Positions 1-7,681 of a stretch of DNA of 40,537 nucleotides are shown here, in pieces; the stretch's first letter is position 1, and each line of letters starts with the position of its first letter. Source of the DNA: CAYFZR01 sp964347835 [NCBI: uncultured archaeon]. Its GTDB lineage: Archaea; CAYFZR01. The position numbers were made by a program, and so were the translations under genes. Under the pieces are notes generated by a model. The model had not been told where the DNA came from. It was given only the letters and a program-made list of their open reading frames with translations, and did not search any database. The stretch is from the NCBI GenBank assembly GCA_964347835.1, contig CAYFZR010000052.1:1-40537 (forward strand), read 5' to 3'.

Positions 1-2
1 AT

Positions 3-50
3 AGGCAGAGAGAGGAATTTCTGAAAATAGTTGGCGGCGTAACCGGATAG
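3..50 (+). CDS. possible C-terminal tail of a truncated upstream gene
   Basis: Reading from base 3 the frame is open for 15 codons and stops at TAG 48-50, giving a tail that ends in LKIVGGVTG. The composition looks protein-like, but the piece is too short to assign to a family. The minus strand of the same bases is also open to the window edge from an ATG at 54, so the choice of strand is uncertain. No function can be inferred. Confidence 0.2.
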   Translation, partial: RQREEFLKIVGGVTG

Positions 51-111
51 TCATTTTAAACTAACATTCTTTCTTTATTATTTTTTGATTAATTTTTTTC
101 GTTAAAAATTT

Positions 112-480
112 CTATTCGCACCAAGAAACTAATCTCTTTAAGTAAATATTCCATTTATCGGCTTCCTCTGTTGCCAACTCGCCCAATGGATGTAGATGTC
201 TGCCCAGAGCATGGGTCAACTCGTGCAGAACCCAAACTGAAAGCAGTTTAATCACCTCATCGGGCTCTCTTGCGGGAAGAAAGGAGTTAGGAGAAATCCT
301 TATTACCCACTTTCCAGTCTGTGAATCCCCTAAAGCCCATATACCTCTGCATCTTAACCCACGTTTCATCCAAGAGGACATATCATCGACATCTCCAAAT
401 AAGAAGCCGTTATATACTCTTGCGCCCTTTAATAGTTTTCCTTTTATCTTTTTGAGGAAGAACAAGCCTTTTCGCCTCAT
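112..480 (-). CDS. small HExxH zinc metalloprotease-like protein
   Basis: This is a 122-residue protein with a very basic N-terminus (MRRKGLFFLKKIKGK) and a C-terminal half carrying HELTHALGRHLH followed by ATEEADKW. HExxH is the zinc-binding and catalytic motif of zincin peptidases. A downstream acidic segment of the EADKW type supplies the third ligand in gluzincin-like minimal proteases, so a gluzincin-type site is the best reading. The spacing does not match the metzincin motif HExxHxxGxxH, because the later histidines fall at positions 10 and 12 rather than 11. No signal peptide or convincing membrane segment is visible. It stands alone, transcribed away from the sulfur operon. Activity and substrate are unknown, and it could be a non-proteolytic zinc protein. 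Confidence 0.6.
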   Translation of the reverse strand: MRRKGLFFLKKIKGKLLKGARVYNGFLFGDVDDMSSWMKRGLRCRGIWALGDSQTGKWVIRISPNSFLPAREPDEVIKLLSVWVLHELTHALGRHLHPLGELATEEADKWNIYLKRLVSWCE

Positions 481-649
481 TACTCTCTAAACATTAAAAA
501 TCCACTTAGATGTTTTAAAAGTTTTGGAATCTTACCAGAAGCTATCTTAATTCGGATATATTATTTTCTAACGATATTATAACTGGCAATACTTGCCGCA
601 TACAATTATTTATTAGTAAGTAATCTACTGTTGTTTTGGGGTTACCGAT

Positions 650-1453
650 ATGTTCGAGTTTACAGAAGAGGAGATCAAGAGGTACAGCAGGCAGATAATA
701 CTTAAAGAAGTAGGAGGGAAGGGTCAAAAGAAATTGAGGGATGCTAAGGTACTTATAATTGGAGCAGGAGGCTTAGGATCCCCCAGTTCAATATACCTTG
801 CTGCGGCAGGGGTTGGAACAATAGGAATGGTAGACTTCGACGTGGTTGATATAAGCAACCTTCAAAGGCAGATACTCCATGGAACAAAAGACATCGGTAG
901 GGATAAGATAGATTCCGCAAGGGATACATTGATAGAGATCAACCCAAACGTCACCGTAAACACATATAAAATATTATTGAGTCCAGATAACGTTCTTGAT
1001 TTGTTAAAAGAGTACGATTTAGTTGTAGACGGTACAGACAACTTTCCTACAAGATACTTGGTCAATGATGCTTGCGTCATATTAAACAAACCCTTATTCT
1101 ACGGAAGTGTATTTAGATTTGAGGGGCAAGTATCAGTATTCATACCTCACGAGACTGCATGTTACAGATGTGTATTTCCAGAGCGCCCTCCAGAAGGTTT
1201 TGTTCCGAGTTGCGCAGAAGGTGGCGTACTCGGGATTGTACCCGGGATAATCGGACTCATGCAAAGCAACGAGGTAATAAAGTATATCGTGGGGATCGGC
1301 GAGTTACTGAAAAACAGACTACTAATATTTGACGCGCTTCACGGAGACATAACGCAAATAAAACTTGAGAGAGATCCTAAATGTGTTGTATGTGGTGATT
1401 CTCCAACCATTAAAGACGTGGAGATGTTTGACTACGGACAGGTATGCATATAG
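650..1453 (+). CDS. ThiF/MoeB/HesA-family adenylyltransferase (E1-like)
   Basis: A 267-residue E1-like enzyme that in this family adenylates the C-terminal Gly-Gly of a ubiquitin-like sulfur carrier (ThiS, MoaD, SAMP) at the cost of ATP. Visible features are the N-terminal RYSRQI signature at residues 11-16, the nucleotide-binding loop GAGGLGS at 38-44, NLQRQ at 70-74, GTDN at 128-131, two zinc-binding CxxC pairs (C171/C174 and C245/C248) and the candidate catalytic C188 in the loop after the first pair. The length is typical of MoeB/ThiF proteins without a rhodanese domain. It is the first gene of a plus-strand sulfur operon; the TusA-like gene starts eight bases after its stop. No ThiS/MoaD/SAMP-like carrier lies in the window, so the partner may be encoded elsewhere. 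It could serve thiamin, molybdopterin, tRNA thiolation or cysteine formation. Confidence 0.9.
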   Translation: MFEFTEEEIKRYSRQIILKEVGGKGQKKLRDAKVLIIGAGGLGSPSSIYLAAAGVGTIGMVDFDVVDISNLQRQILHGTKDIGRDKIDSARDTLIEINPNVTVNTYKILLSPDNVLDLLKEYDLVVDGTDNFPTRYLVNDACVILNKPLFYGSVFRFEGQVSVFIPHETACYRCVFPERPPEGFVPSCAEGGVLGIVPGIIGLMQSNEVIKYIVGIGELLKNRLLIFDALHGDITQIKLERDPKCVVCGDSPTIKDVEMFDYGQVCI

Positions 1454-1461
1454 GTGATAGT

Positions 1462-1698
1462 ATGGAAGTAGATGAAGTTCTGGATCTCAGGGGAGAAGTT
1501 TGTCCGTACACCTTTGTGAAATCAAAATTGAAGGTAGAGACCATGGAACCGGGAAAGACTCTCAAAATAATATTAGACCACGAACCCGCTACTAAAAATG
1601 TTCCCAGAAGTTTAAAGGGAGAAGGTCATGAGATTATATCTCTCGATCAAGTTGACGAAGAACTTTGGCACCTATATGTTAAGGTCAGCGAGGTCTAA
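1462..1698 (+). CDS. TusA/SirA-family sulfur carrier protein
   Basis: A 78-residue TusA-like protein, a family that carries persulfide sulfur on one cysteine and relays it between enzymes. The conserved N-terminal motif is present as LDLRGEVCPYTFVKSK, with the carrier cysteine at C14. The canonical CPxP is CPYT here, so the second proline is replaced. I chose ATG 1462 because GGTGAT (1453-1458) lies just upstream; an in-frame ATG at 1444 overlaps the previous gene and lacks a ribosome site. It sits between the E1-like gene and SepCysS with only two bases before the latter, which suggests it delivers sulfur within this operon. Confidence 0.85.
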   Translation: MEVDEVLDLRGEVCPYTFVKSKLKVETMEPGKTLKIILDHEPATKNVPRSLKGEGHEIISLDQVDEELWHLYVKVSEV

Positions 1699-1700
1699 GC

Positions 1701-2894
1701 ATGGATGTTTCCCGCCTAAAAAGATACGCTGATATTTCCAGAACTATAGAGGAGAGTTACGTAAATATACAACCAATACAAAGGGGTGGAGTACTTACCA
1801 AAGAGGCAAGGAGGATTCTAGTAGATTATGGCGATGGATACAGCATGTGTGACCATTGTCTGGTTGGAAGAATAGATTTGTTGGAAAACCCCCCTGTACA
1901 AGAATTTTTGAAAGATGTATCAGAATTCTTGGACATGGATGAGGCAAGATTGACAGCAGGATGTAGACATGCGAAGTGGGTAGTATTCAACTCTGTTTGT
2001 GAGAAAGGCGACACTGTCGTTATTGATTCTCTCGCGCATTATACGACCTATCTATCTGCTGAAGCCGCCGGAATAAATGTAGTTGAGGTCCCTCACTCAG
2101 GGTATCCTGAGTACAAGATAGACCTAGATGCTTACGCAGATAAAATTGAAGAAGTAAAAAAAGATACCGGTAAATACCCAGATCTTCTCGTACTCACCCA
2201 TGTGGACTATATTTATGGAAACCTATGTGACGCAAGAAAGGTTGGGGATATTGCAGAAGAATATGATATTCCTTTTTTATTAAATGCTGCTTATACTGCT
2301 GGCGTAATGCCGGTTTCGGGTAAAAAATTGAAGGCGGACTTTATTGCTTGCAGCGGCCATAAGAGTTGGGCTGCCGCCGCACCCATGGGAATCCTTGCTA
2401 CTAACTATGAATACGTGGACAAGGTATTCAAGAAGTCGGAAATAAAGGGTACCTGGAGCGGTCGTTCGTTCCCTCGTAAGGAAGTTAGTCTGTTTGGATG
2501 CTCTCCAGCCATGGGTGTTACGTCTGCTACACTAATGGCAAGCTTTCCTACCGTTGTAGAAAGAGTAAATCACTGGGATGATGAGGTAGAAAAGACGACA
2601 TTTCTTATAAATGAACTTGAAAAGATTAAAGATGTACATCAACTCGGTGTAAAGCCCAAAGAACATCATTTAGTTCATTTAGAAGCACCTTCATTTCATA
2701 GTGTTGCGAAAAAACATTCCAGAAAGGGATGGTTTCTCTATGATGAAATGAAAGATAGGAGAATAACAGGCATACAATCAGGGTTAACCAAGCATTTCAA
2801 ACTCTCTGTGTATGGCTTAAGTTGGCCTCAGGTAGAATACGTGGCAAATTCCTTCAAAGATCTCGCTCAGAAGCACGATATACCGGTGGAGTGA
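1701..2894 (+). CDS. pscS: O-phospho-L-seryl-tRNA:Cys-tRNA synthase
   Basis: SepCysS, a PLP enzyme that converts phosphoseryl-tRNA(Cys), made by SepRS, into cysteinyl-tRNA(Cys). This is the archaeal tRNA-dependent route to cysteine. The 397-residue protein has the usual length and fold-type I layout. The PLP lysine is K221 in CSGHKSW. The conserved catalytic cysteines are visible: C50 and C53 in SMCDHC, and C267 in LFGCSP, matching the essential residues described for the methanogen enzyme. Its position directly after a TusA-like carrier and before a DUF169 and a glutaredoxin-like gene suggests that persulfide sulfur is supplied by its neighbours (inference). No SepRS or SepCysE gene is in the window. 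Confidence 0.95.
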   Translation: MDVSRLKRYADISRTIEESYVNIQPIQRGGVLTKEARRILVDYGDGYSMCDHCLVGRIDLLENPPVQEFLKDVSEFLDMDEARLTAGCRHAKWVVFNSVCEKGDTVVIDSLAHYTTYLSAEAAGINVVEVPHSGYPEYKIDLDAYADKIEEVKKDTGKYPDLLVLTHVDYIYGNLCDARKVGDIAEEYDIPFLLNAAYTAGVMPVSGKKLKADFIACSGHKSWAAAAPMGILATNYEYVDKVFKKSEIKGTWSGRSFPRKEVSLFGCSPAMGVTSATLMASFPTVVERVNHWDDEVEKTTFLINELEKIKDVHQLGVKPKEHHLVHLEAPSFHSVAKKHSRKGWFLYDEMKDRRITGIQSGLTKHFKLSVYGLSWPQVEYVANSFKDLAQKHDIPVE

Positions 2895-2898
2895 TTAT

Positions 2899-3897
2899 AT
2901 GCCAGTAAAATGGAATGAGATAAAAAAAGAGTTTAGAGAGCATTTCAGAACCAAATATGATCCTGTCGGAGTTAAATTACTGAAAGATAGCCCTGGCAGT
3001 ATTACTGAAATAAATGATCCCCTCCGTTACTGTCAGTTCGTAAAGAGATCTGCTTTGTTGGGAGAAAAATTTACCTTGGATAGCAAAAATTTCTCATGTC
3101 CAAACTGTTTATTTACTCTTGGATTTAGAGAGCCGACTTATGGCGATATAGAGCCAAGAATAAAACCTGCCAACACAAAAGCCATTATGATAGCGCCTTT
3201 AGGAGAGATCGAAGATCCTGACATAATCCTAACTATACTGGCCCCTATACAAGTTATGGAGATATCGAGAATAATTTACAAAGAAGAAAAAGAATCTATG
3301 GTAGCATGCTTTAAGGGTGAGAGGGCAGTATGTGGAGAGGCAACTGCCAAGCCCTATATGGAGAACGGAATTAATGTAACCATGCTATGTCAAGGAGCAA
3401 GATTATTTGGTCCCTATAGTGAAAAAGAGATGGTTATAGGTTTTAAAACAGAAAGATTCCTCGATATGCTTAGGAAGAAACAGGAAATAGAGGAGTTAGG
3501 CAGGGGACTCTGCGGATGTATCGTAGACGATGTTCCTACCGGAGCGATCGACAAACTCGAAGAAATAGGGTTTGAAAAAGGGACAGACTACTTCTTCGGC
3601 TATGTAGAAGATAAATTGATAAGAATATATCTTAATAAGGATAAGTATGGGGAATTTAACAACATAACCTTGCATTTACCCTTAAAACTCAATGGAGACA
3701 TTAATCGCGCTTTAGATACTCTCTCATCAGAATACATGATTAACTATCAAGTTAGGGATAACTGGCTAGACCTATCTATAGTGCTTAATGCTAGAGACGA
3801 AAATATAAACATGCATACAGGACAGGGAATAGAAATTATAGGAGATTATGCCAATAAACTGATTGAAATCGGAAACAGGATCAAAAAGGTTGTATAA
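2899..3897 (+). CDS. DUF169 family protein with extra C-terminal domain
   Basis: The first ~220 residues of this 332-residue protein match the DUF169 (COG2043) pattern: a DPVGVKLL start segment, a cysteine-rich stretch with SCPNCLF, a GFREP segment, ACFKGERAVCGEA, and MLCQGARLFG followed by MVIGF. DUF169 proteins are widespread in methanogens and anaerobes, have no settled biochemical role, and carry several conserved cysteines that could bind metal or sulfur. Residues from ~225 to the end form an additional alpha/beta region without recognised motifs; the domain is usually shorter. The gene starts four bases after SepCysS and its stop codon overlaps the next start (TAATG), so it is translated with the sulfur operon. 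A role in sulfur or redox handling is inference. Confidence 0.8.
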   Translation: MPVKWNEIKKEFREHFRTKYDPVGVKLLKDSPGSITEINDPLRYCQFVKRSALLGEKFTLDSKNFSCPNCLFTLGFREPTYGDIEPRIKPANTKAIMIAPLGEIEDPDIILTILAPIQVMEISRIIYKEEKESMVACFKGERAVCGEATAKPYMENGINVTMLCQGARLFGPYSEKEMVIGFKTERFLDMLRKKQEIEELGRGLCGCIVDDVPTGAIDKLEEIGFEKGTDYFFGYVEDKLIRIYLNKDKYGEFNNITLHLPLKLNGDINRALDTLSSEYMINYQVRDNWLDLSIVLNARDENINMHTGQGIEIIGDYANKLIEIGNRIKKVV

Positions 3898-4157
3898 TGA
3901 TTCAGATAGAAGTTTTCACAACTCCTACTTGCCGTTACTGTCCTTATGCCCTGGATGTTGTTATGCGTGCCTCCAGAGAATTTGATAGTGTAATCGTTCA
4001 AGAGATAGATGTCTCTACAAAGGTAGGCAAAAAGCGTGCCGGAGATCTTAATGTATCAAACACACCGACCATAGCAATAAATGGAACCGTTTATTTTTCC
4101 GGCGTGCCCAGTAAAAAAGCGGTTGTCCAGGCTATCAGGAGTATATCTGTAGGATGA
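3897..4157 (+). CDS. glutaredoxin/thioredoxin-like redox protein
   Basis: An 86-residue thioredoxin-fold protein with the redox motif C12-R-Y-C15 after the first strand and the cis-proline segment NTPTIAING near residue 60. It is of the short archaeal glutaredoxin-like type that reduces disulfides or persulfides in the cytoplasm; there is no signal peptide. Its ATG shares the last A of the DUF169 stop codon, so it closes the sulfur operon and is translationally coupled. A likely job is reducing a cysteine persulfide or disulfide on SepCysS, TusA or DUF169 (inference). Confidence 0.85.
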   Translation: MIQIEVFTTPTCRYCPYALDVVMRASREFDSVIVQEIDVSTKVGKKRAGDLNVSNTPTIAINGTVYFSGVPSKKAVVQAIRSISVG

Positions 4158-4211
4158 TCTTTGTTAATTGTTTTTAACTCCTGCCGAAGAGATATACTAT
4201 TATAAGTGTGA

Positions 4212-4334
4212 AAGACGTGGAAAACCAAGCAAACAAAACGATATGTTTGGGTTGATCGAATGCACGCTACAAAGCATACTACTGAGGTTTTTCCCTTTAA
4301 GATCGATGACCACGGGGTAAAGATCATAAGGTGA
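4212..4334 (+). pseudogene. decayed C-terminal remnant of a KaiC-family ATPase
   Basis: After a TGA at 4209-4211 the frame reads through to TGA 4332-4334. From the ATG at 4260 it gives a 24-residue tail resembling the C-terminus of archaeal KaiC/RadA-like (COG0467) ATPases: RMHATKHTT, then VFPFKIDDHGVKII. These match the family's typical RMRxTxH...PFxITxxGIxI ending. No Walker A or B domain exists upstream; the preceding sequence is the glutaredoxin-like gene. A recombination scar or eroded gene is the simplest reading. It could instead be a chance match or a tiny expressed ORF. Confidence 0.35.
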
Positions 4335-4443
4335 TTCCTTCTTTTTACCCGCAGCATTAGTAATTGTTTATGTGACCCTATCTTCAGATTCTAATGTATA
4401 CCGATGAGAATCTCCCTATATATGAGGAACTCTAAGCAGCGAA

Positions 4444-5295
4444 TTACCTCACCTTCTTGGGCATAATAGGAACGAATTCTACACCCGGTCTCCTTGGCAT
4501 TATATCCATCTTATATAATCTCATCAGTTCGTATATTTCTTTTGGAAAATCATCCATTATGCATGCTCCCAACAGCTTTTTAGCTTCTTTGGCTGTTATT
4601 GGATAATCGTGAGTATATTTTCCACTTACCAATACCTCAATTATCTTTTCTATCTCTTTATCGCTCATTTTATTCTCTACCAATTCTCTGACAAGATTGT
4701 TCATCTGATCAATTGCCTTTTTTGATTCCTCAGCCATTATCAGGGTCTTATCATCAATTTCGTTTATGTCTTTCTTCTCGGTGATCTTTAATACGGTAGT
4801 GGCAGGCCACATACCTGTCTGATCCCCTAACTGTGGATCTACAGGACCTAAAACAGCATGTTCATCCATGCAGATCTCATCCGCTGCTAAAGCTATTAAT
4901 GTACCTCCGCTCATGGCATAGTGAGGTACAAATACAGTTGTTTTTCCCGGATGGTCCTTTAAGGCCAAGGCTATCTGTGTAGCTGCTAGAGCTATGCCTC
5001 CAGGAGTATGAACGATAAGATCGATTGAAGCATCCTTTGGAGCCTGGCGAATTGCCCTCAAGACCTCTTCACTATCGTCTATATCTATGTATCTAGTAAG
5101 GGGAATTCCTAAAAAGGCTATTGTTTCTTGTCTGTGAATGAGGGTTATTACCTGCGAACCCCTTTTTTTTGCAATCTCTTTTAGTTTATTCTGTCTTGCT
5201 ATATTCCTCATTGTTCTTTGAAACTGGGGAACAAGGAATAACAGTATAAAAATAAAAATCCAGAAGTTGCCAAAAAACGCTCCTCCATTTGTCAT
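4444..5295 (-). CDS. membrane-anchored ClpP-class serine protease (SDH/SppA-like)
   Basis: A 283-residue protein of the archaeal serine dehydrogenase proteinase family (SDH_sah), which resembles ClpP and signal peptide peptidase SppA. One N-terminal membrane segment (residues ~9-25) is followed by a basic stretch and a cytoplasmic crotonase-like fold. Key segments are HTPGG at 96-100, the nucleophile S129 in HYAMSGGTLIALAADEI, and HAVLGPVDPQLG at 146-157. Such enzymes are thought to degrade membrane or damaged proteins. The start is supported by GAGGTG six bases or so upstream of ATG 5295. It is monocistronic, and 242 bases separate it from the divergent VWA gene. Confidence 0.9.
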   Translation of the reverse strand: MTNGGAFFGNFWIFIFILLFLVPQFQRTMRNIARQNKLKEIAKKRGSQVITLIHRQETIAFLGIPLTRYIDIDDSEEVLRAIRQAPKDASIDLIVHTPGGIALAATQIALALKDHPGKTTVFVPHYAMSGGTLIALAADEICMDEHAVLGPVDPQLGDQTGMWPATTVLKITEKKDINEIDDKTLIMAEESKKAIDQMNNLVRELVENKMSDKEIEKIIEVLVSGKYTHDYPITAKEAKKLLGACIMDDFPKEIYELMRLYKMDIMPRRPGVEFVPIMPKKVR

Positions 5296-5537
5296 ACTTT
5301 CACCTCAATTCAGATTAAGAATAATTCAAGATAAATATTGCGATAATCAATTATGTTTTATTTTTTTAGCATCATTATTTAACTTGGTTATATATTTCTT
5401 ATGAGAGAAAAGAGAAGGATTATATAGGAATCAGGGCTAAAAAATCTATGGAAAAAGCATTTGTTTCTCTTTACAACTATTATTGTATGTTTATCTGCGT
5501 ATAAGAGAATTCTCAACCTCTATAAAGGGGCCCTTGG

Positions 5538-7091
5538 ATGAAAAAGGAAGCAAAGCAAGCACTTGAAGAACTTGAGAAAGAATTGTTGAAAGAAGACAAA
5601 TACACTCCAAGATTCAATCGCAGTAATGATTTCTATAAATTTATTCGGAAATTCAGGAAAAAAATTGAAATAGCAATTTCAAAATTTAAAGATATCTACA
5701 GAAAAATAGATCCGTGTGCGCTTGAATCGGTTTTAAGAGGAATAGATGAAACCAAGATTGAAAATGCAATTAAAGAGTTAGTAGAATATAGCGAAGGTAA
5801 GGAAAGTATATTAAAATTAGGGAAGCTTCCGAAAAAATCTAAAGAACCATCAAAGGATGATAGGCCAATAATACAAAAATATAGGGCTTTATTAGAGCTA
5901 AATAGCGATTTATTGCAGAGAATTTTAGAAAAAAGAGATAGGTTGATTAAAAAAAACAAAGGGCTTGAAAGGATTTGCAAATTAATTCCTCAACGTCTCA
6001 GAGAACTTATCATCGTCAGAGACTTATATAGAGGAGTATACAGGGAACTTAATCTTACTGGGAATAATGATAAAACCTTTGGCAAAGAAGGTAAGCATTC
6101 TGAAGAAATAGTTCCAAAAATAGAATTTAAAGCAATATTAGGATTACTTAAAAAGAAAGGTTACTTAAAAACTACTGCAGATGGATATTTTTGGACAAAG
6201 AAAACAGTCGATGCTTTAGGAAGAAAATTTCTCGACGAAATCTTAGAGAACCTTGAAGGAGAAGTAACATCTAATCACGGGTACGAACTTTCTGATGAGC
6301 AGAGAGATTACGAACTTGGCGATTCTTATGATTCGATTGTTTTAGAATCAATGATCGATGCTGGAGCAAGAGATTCTACTTTCTCTTCTATTAAACATGA
6401 TGATTTGAGAGTTTGGAAAACAAAAACAAAAAATCCTAGAAAATCCATAGTTATTGCTACAGATGTAAGTATCTCGATGAAGGGCAAAAAATTATGGGTT
6501 GCTAAAAAGGCAGCTTTAACCCTCTTAGAATTAGAAAAAAGAAGCGAAGAAAATAAAATTTTCTTAACAGCATTTTGTCATAAACCTTATAAACTAAATC
6601 CCGATGAATTGCTGAATCAAGAAGTGCTCCCTGGAACTAATATATCAGGAGCATTAAAATATTCAAAAGAGATTTTATCAGAGGCAGAAGGGAAAAAATA
6701 TGTATTTTTAGTTTCAGATTGTCAACCACGTGGATATGACCCTATAAAAGGAGAAATACCCGAACAAATAACAAAGACGCTAGAAAAGCTCAAGGCAACC
6801 ATGGATAGTTATGGTACGAGTAATTATAAGACTACACATACGTTCTATCAAGCTTCACCAGAAGGGCTGAGTAAAGATGATTATGATAGTTATAAAAACG
6901 CTGTGAAAGCAGCGATGGAGCTAAAAGAAGAAGGGATAAAACTTAACGTAGTGAATATTTACGAAGGTCCTGATGATGTTGAAATCGAGTTTGGGAAGTT
7001 ATTGGCAAAGATCTGCGAAGGAAATTTTTTCCAAACTTCACCAGAAGATCTTGATAAAGTATTGGTAAAAGAATATTTAGAAACAAACTAA
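5538..7091 (+). CDS. VWA domain protein with metal-dependent adhesion site
   Basis: A 517-residue, lysine-rich soluble protein. Residues 1-180 are charged and helical, ~195-240 look like a winged-helix segment (LGLLKKKGYLKTTADGYFWT), and ~300-500 form a von Willebrand A domain. The MIDAS residues are complete: D309-x-S311-x-S313 in ATDVSISMKG, T367 in LPGTNISGAL, and D394 in VSDCQP. The order helix-rich region, winged helix, GDSYDSIVLES linker and VWA resembles COG4867-type and chelatase-D-like VWA proteins, which normally work with a MoxR/BchI AAA+ ATPase. No such ATPase is adjacent. AAGGGG lies just upstream of ATG 5538. A chaperone-like or metal-related role is inference. Confidence 0.75.
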   Translation: MKKEAKQALEELEKELLKEDKYTPRFNRSNDFYKFIRKFRKKIEIAISKFKDIYRKIDPCALESVLRGIDETKIENAIKELVEYSEGKESILKLGKLPKKSKEPSKDDRPIIQKYRALLELNSDLLQRILEKRDRLIKKNKGLERICKLIPQRLRELIIVRDLYRGVYRELNLTGNNDKTFGKEGKHSEEIVPKIEFKAILGLLKKKGYLKTTADGYFWTKKTVDALGRKFLDEILENLEGEVTSNHGYELSDEQRDYELGDSYDSIVLESMIDAGARDSTFSSIKHDDLRVWKTKTKNPRKSIVIATDVSISMKGKKLWVAKKAALTLLELEKRSEENKIFLTAFCHKPYKLNPDELLNQEVLPGTNISGALKYSKEILSEAEGKKYVFLVSDCQPRGYDPIKGEIPEQITKTLEKLKATMDSYGTSNYKTTHTFYQASPEGLSKDDYDSYKNAVKAAMELKEEGIKLNVVNIYEGPDDVEIEFGKLLAKICEGNFFQTSPEDLDKVLVKEYLETN

Positions 7092-7277
7092 ACCCGATTC
7101 ACAAAAAAAGTATACAGTAAAAAAACTAATTAAAGAACTAGAAATCAACTTTGATTAAATTTCTTCAGATTTGTTTACCCGTTATTTAACTAATCGATCG
7201 CACTAATCTTGCAAGATTTTCCCCCATATTCGTTCAGGTAAAATATAAGGGGTTATAATGTCAAAATATTATATGGT

Positions 7278-7676
7278 ATGCTAGGAAAAATCATCAGTAG
7301 ATCGAAAGAGGAACCAAACAGAAAAGAAAATAAAATATACCTTCTTGTAGTTGATTCAGGAATAGGAATATCTATCTTTAAAAACCTTTATGAGACGCTT
7401 GAAAGCAATGAGTTGTTAGACGTTCTCCTTCTTCACAACGAAAAAGACATTGAAACTCTGAGTCTTTTTAGAGTATTTGAGGATACTATCTTGAAATTCC
7501 CAAACGTCATTGATTGTACAATAAGAGAGTGTAATGTACAAAATCCTGGACTCTACGCCAAATCTATTCGCTCGCACCTACTTTCGAGAGAAGTGGATGT
7601 AATTTTAATATCACAAAATAGAAAACCCACTCTTGAAAATATCAATTCCCTAACTATCCCTATCCTAACCTACTAA
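7278..7676 (+). CDS. hypothetical protein, alpha/beta fold
   Basis: A 132-residue protein that I do not recognise. The first 18 residues are charged (SRSKEEPNRKENK). The rest alternates hydrophobic strands (IYLLVVDSGIG, LLDVLLLHNE, VDVILISQN, LTIPILTY) with helices, as in Rossmann-like or universal-stress-like folds, but no nucleotide-binding motif is clear. No good ribosome site precedes ATG 7278; a GGGG at 7249-7252 is better placed for a nine-codon ORF starting at 7258 in another frame. The stop lies five bases before the convergent PfkB kinase gene. A 14-bp palindrome at 7205-7218 sits upstream. Confidence 0.55.
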   Translation: MLGKIISRSKEEPNRKENKIYLLVVDSGIGISIFKNLYETLESNELLDVLLLHNEKDIETLSLFRVFEDTILKFPNVIDCTIRECNVQNPGLYAKSIRSHLLSREVDVILISQNRKPTLENINSLTIPILTY

Positions 7677-7681
7677 AGGAA

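Noticed and set aside
542-727. Minus-strand 61-residue ORF
   Set aside because: Overlaps the start of the E1-like gene and has no ribosome site or recognisable fold.
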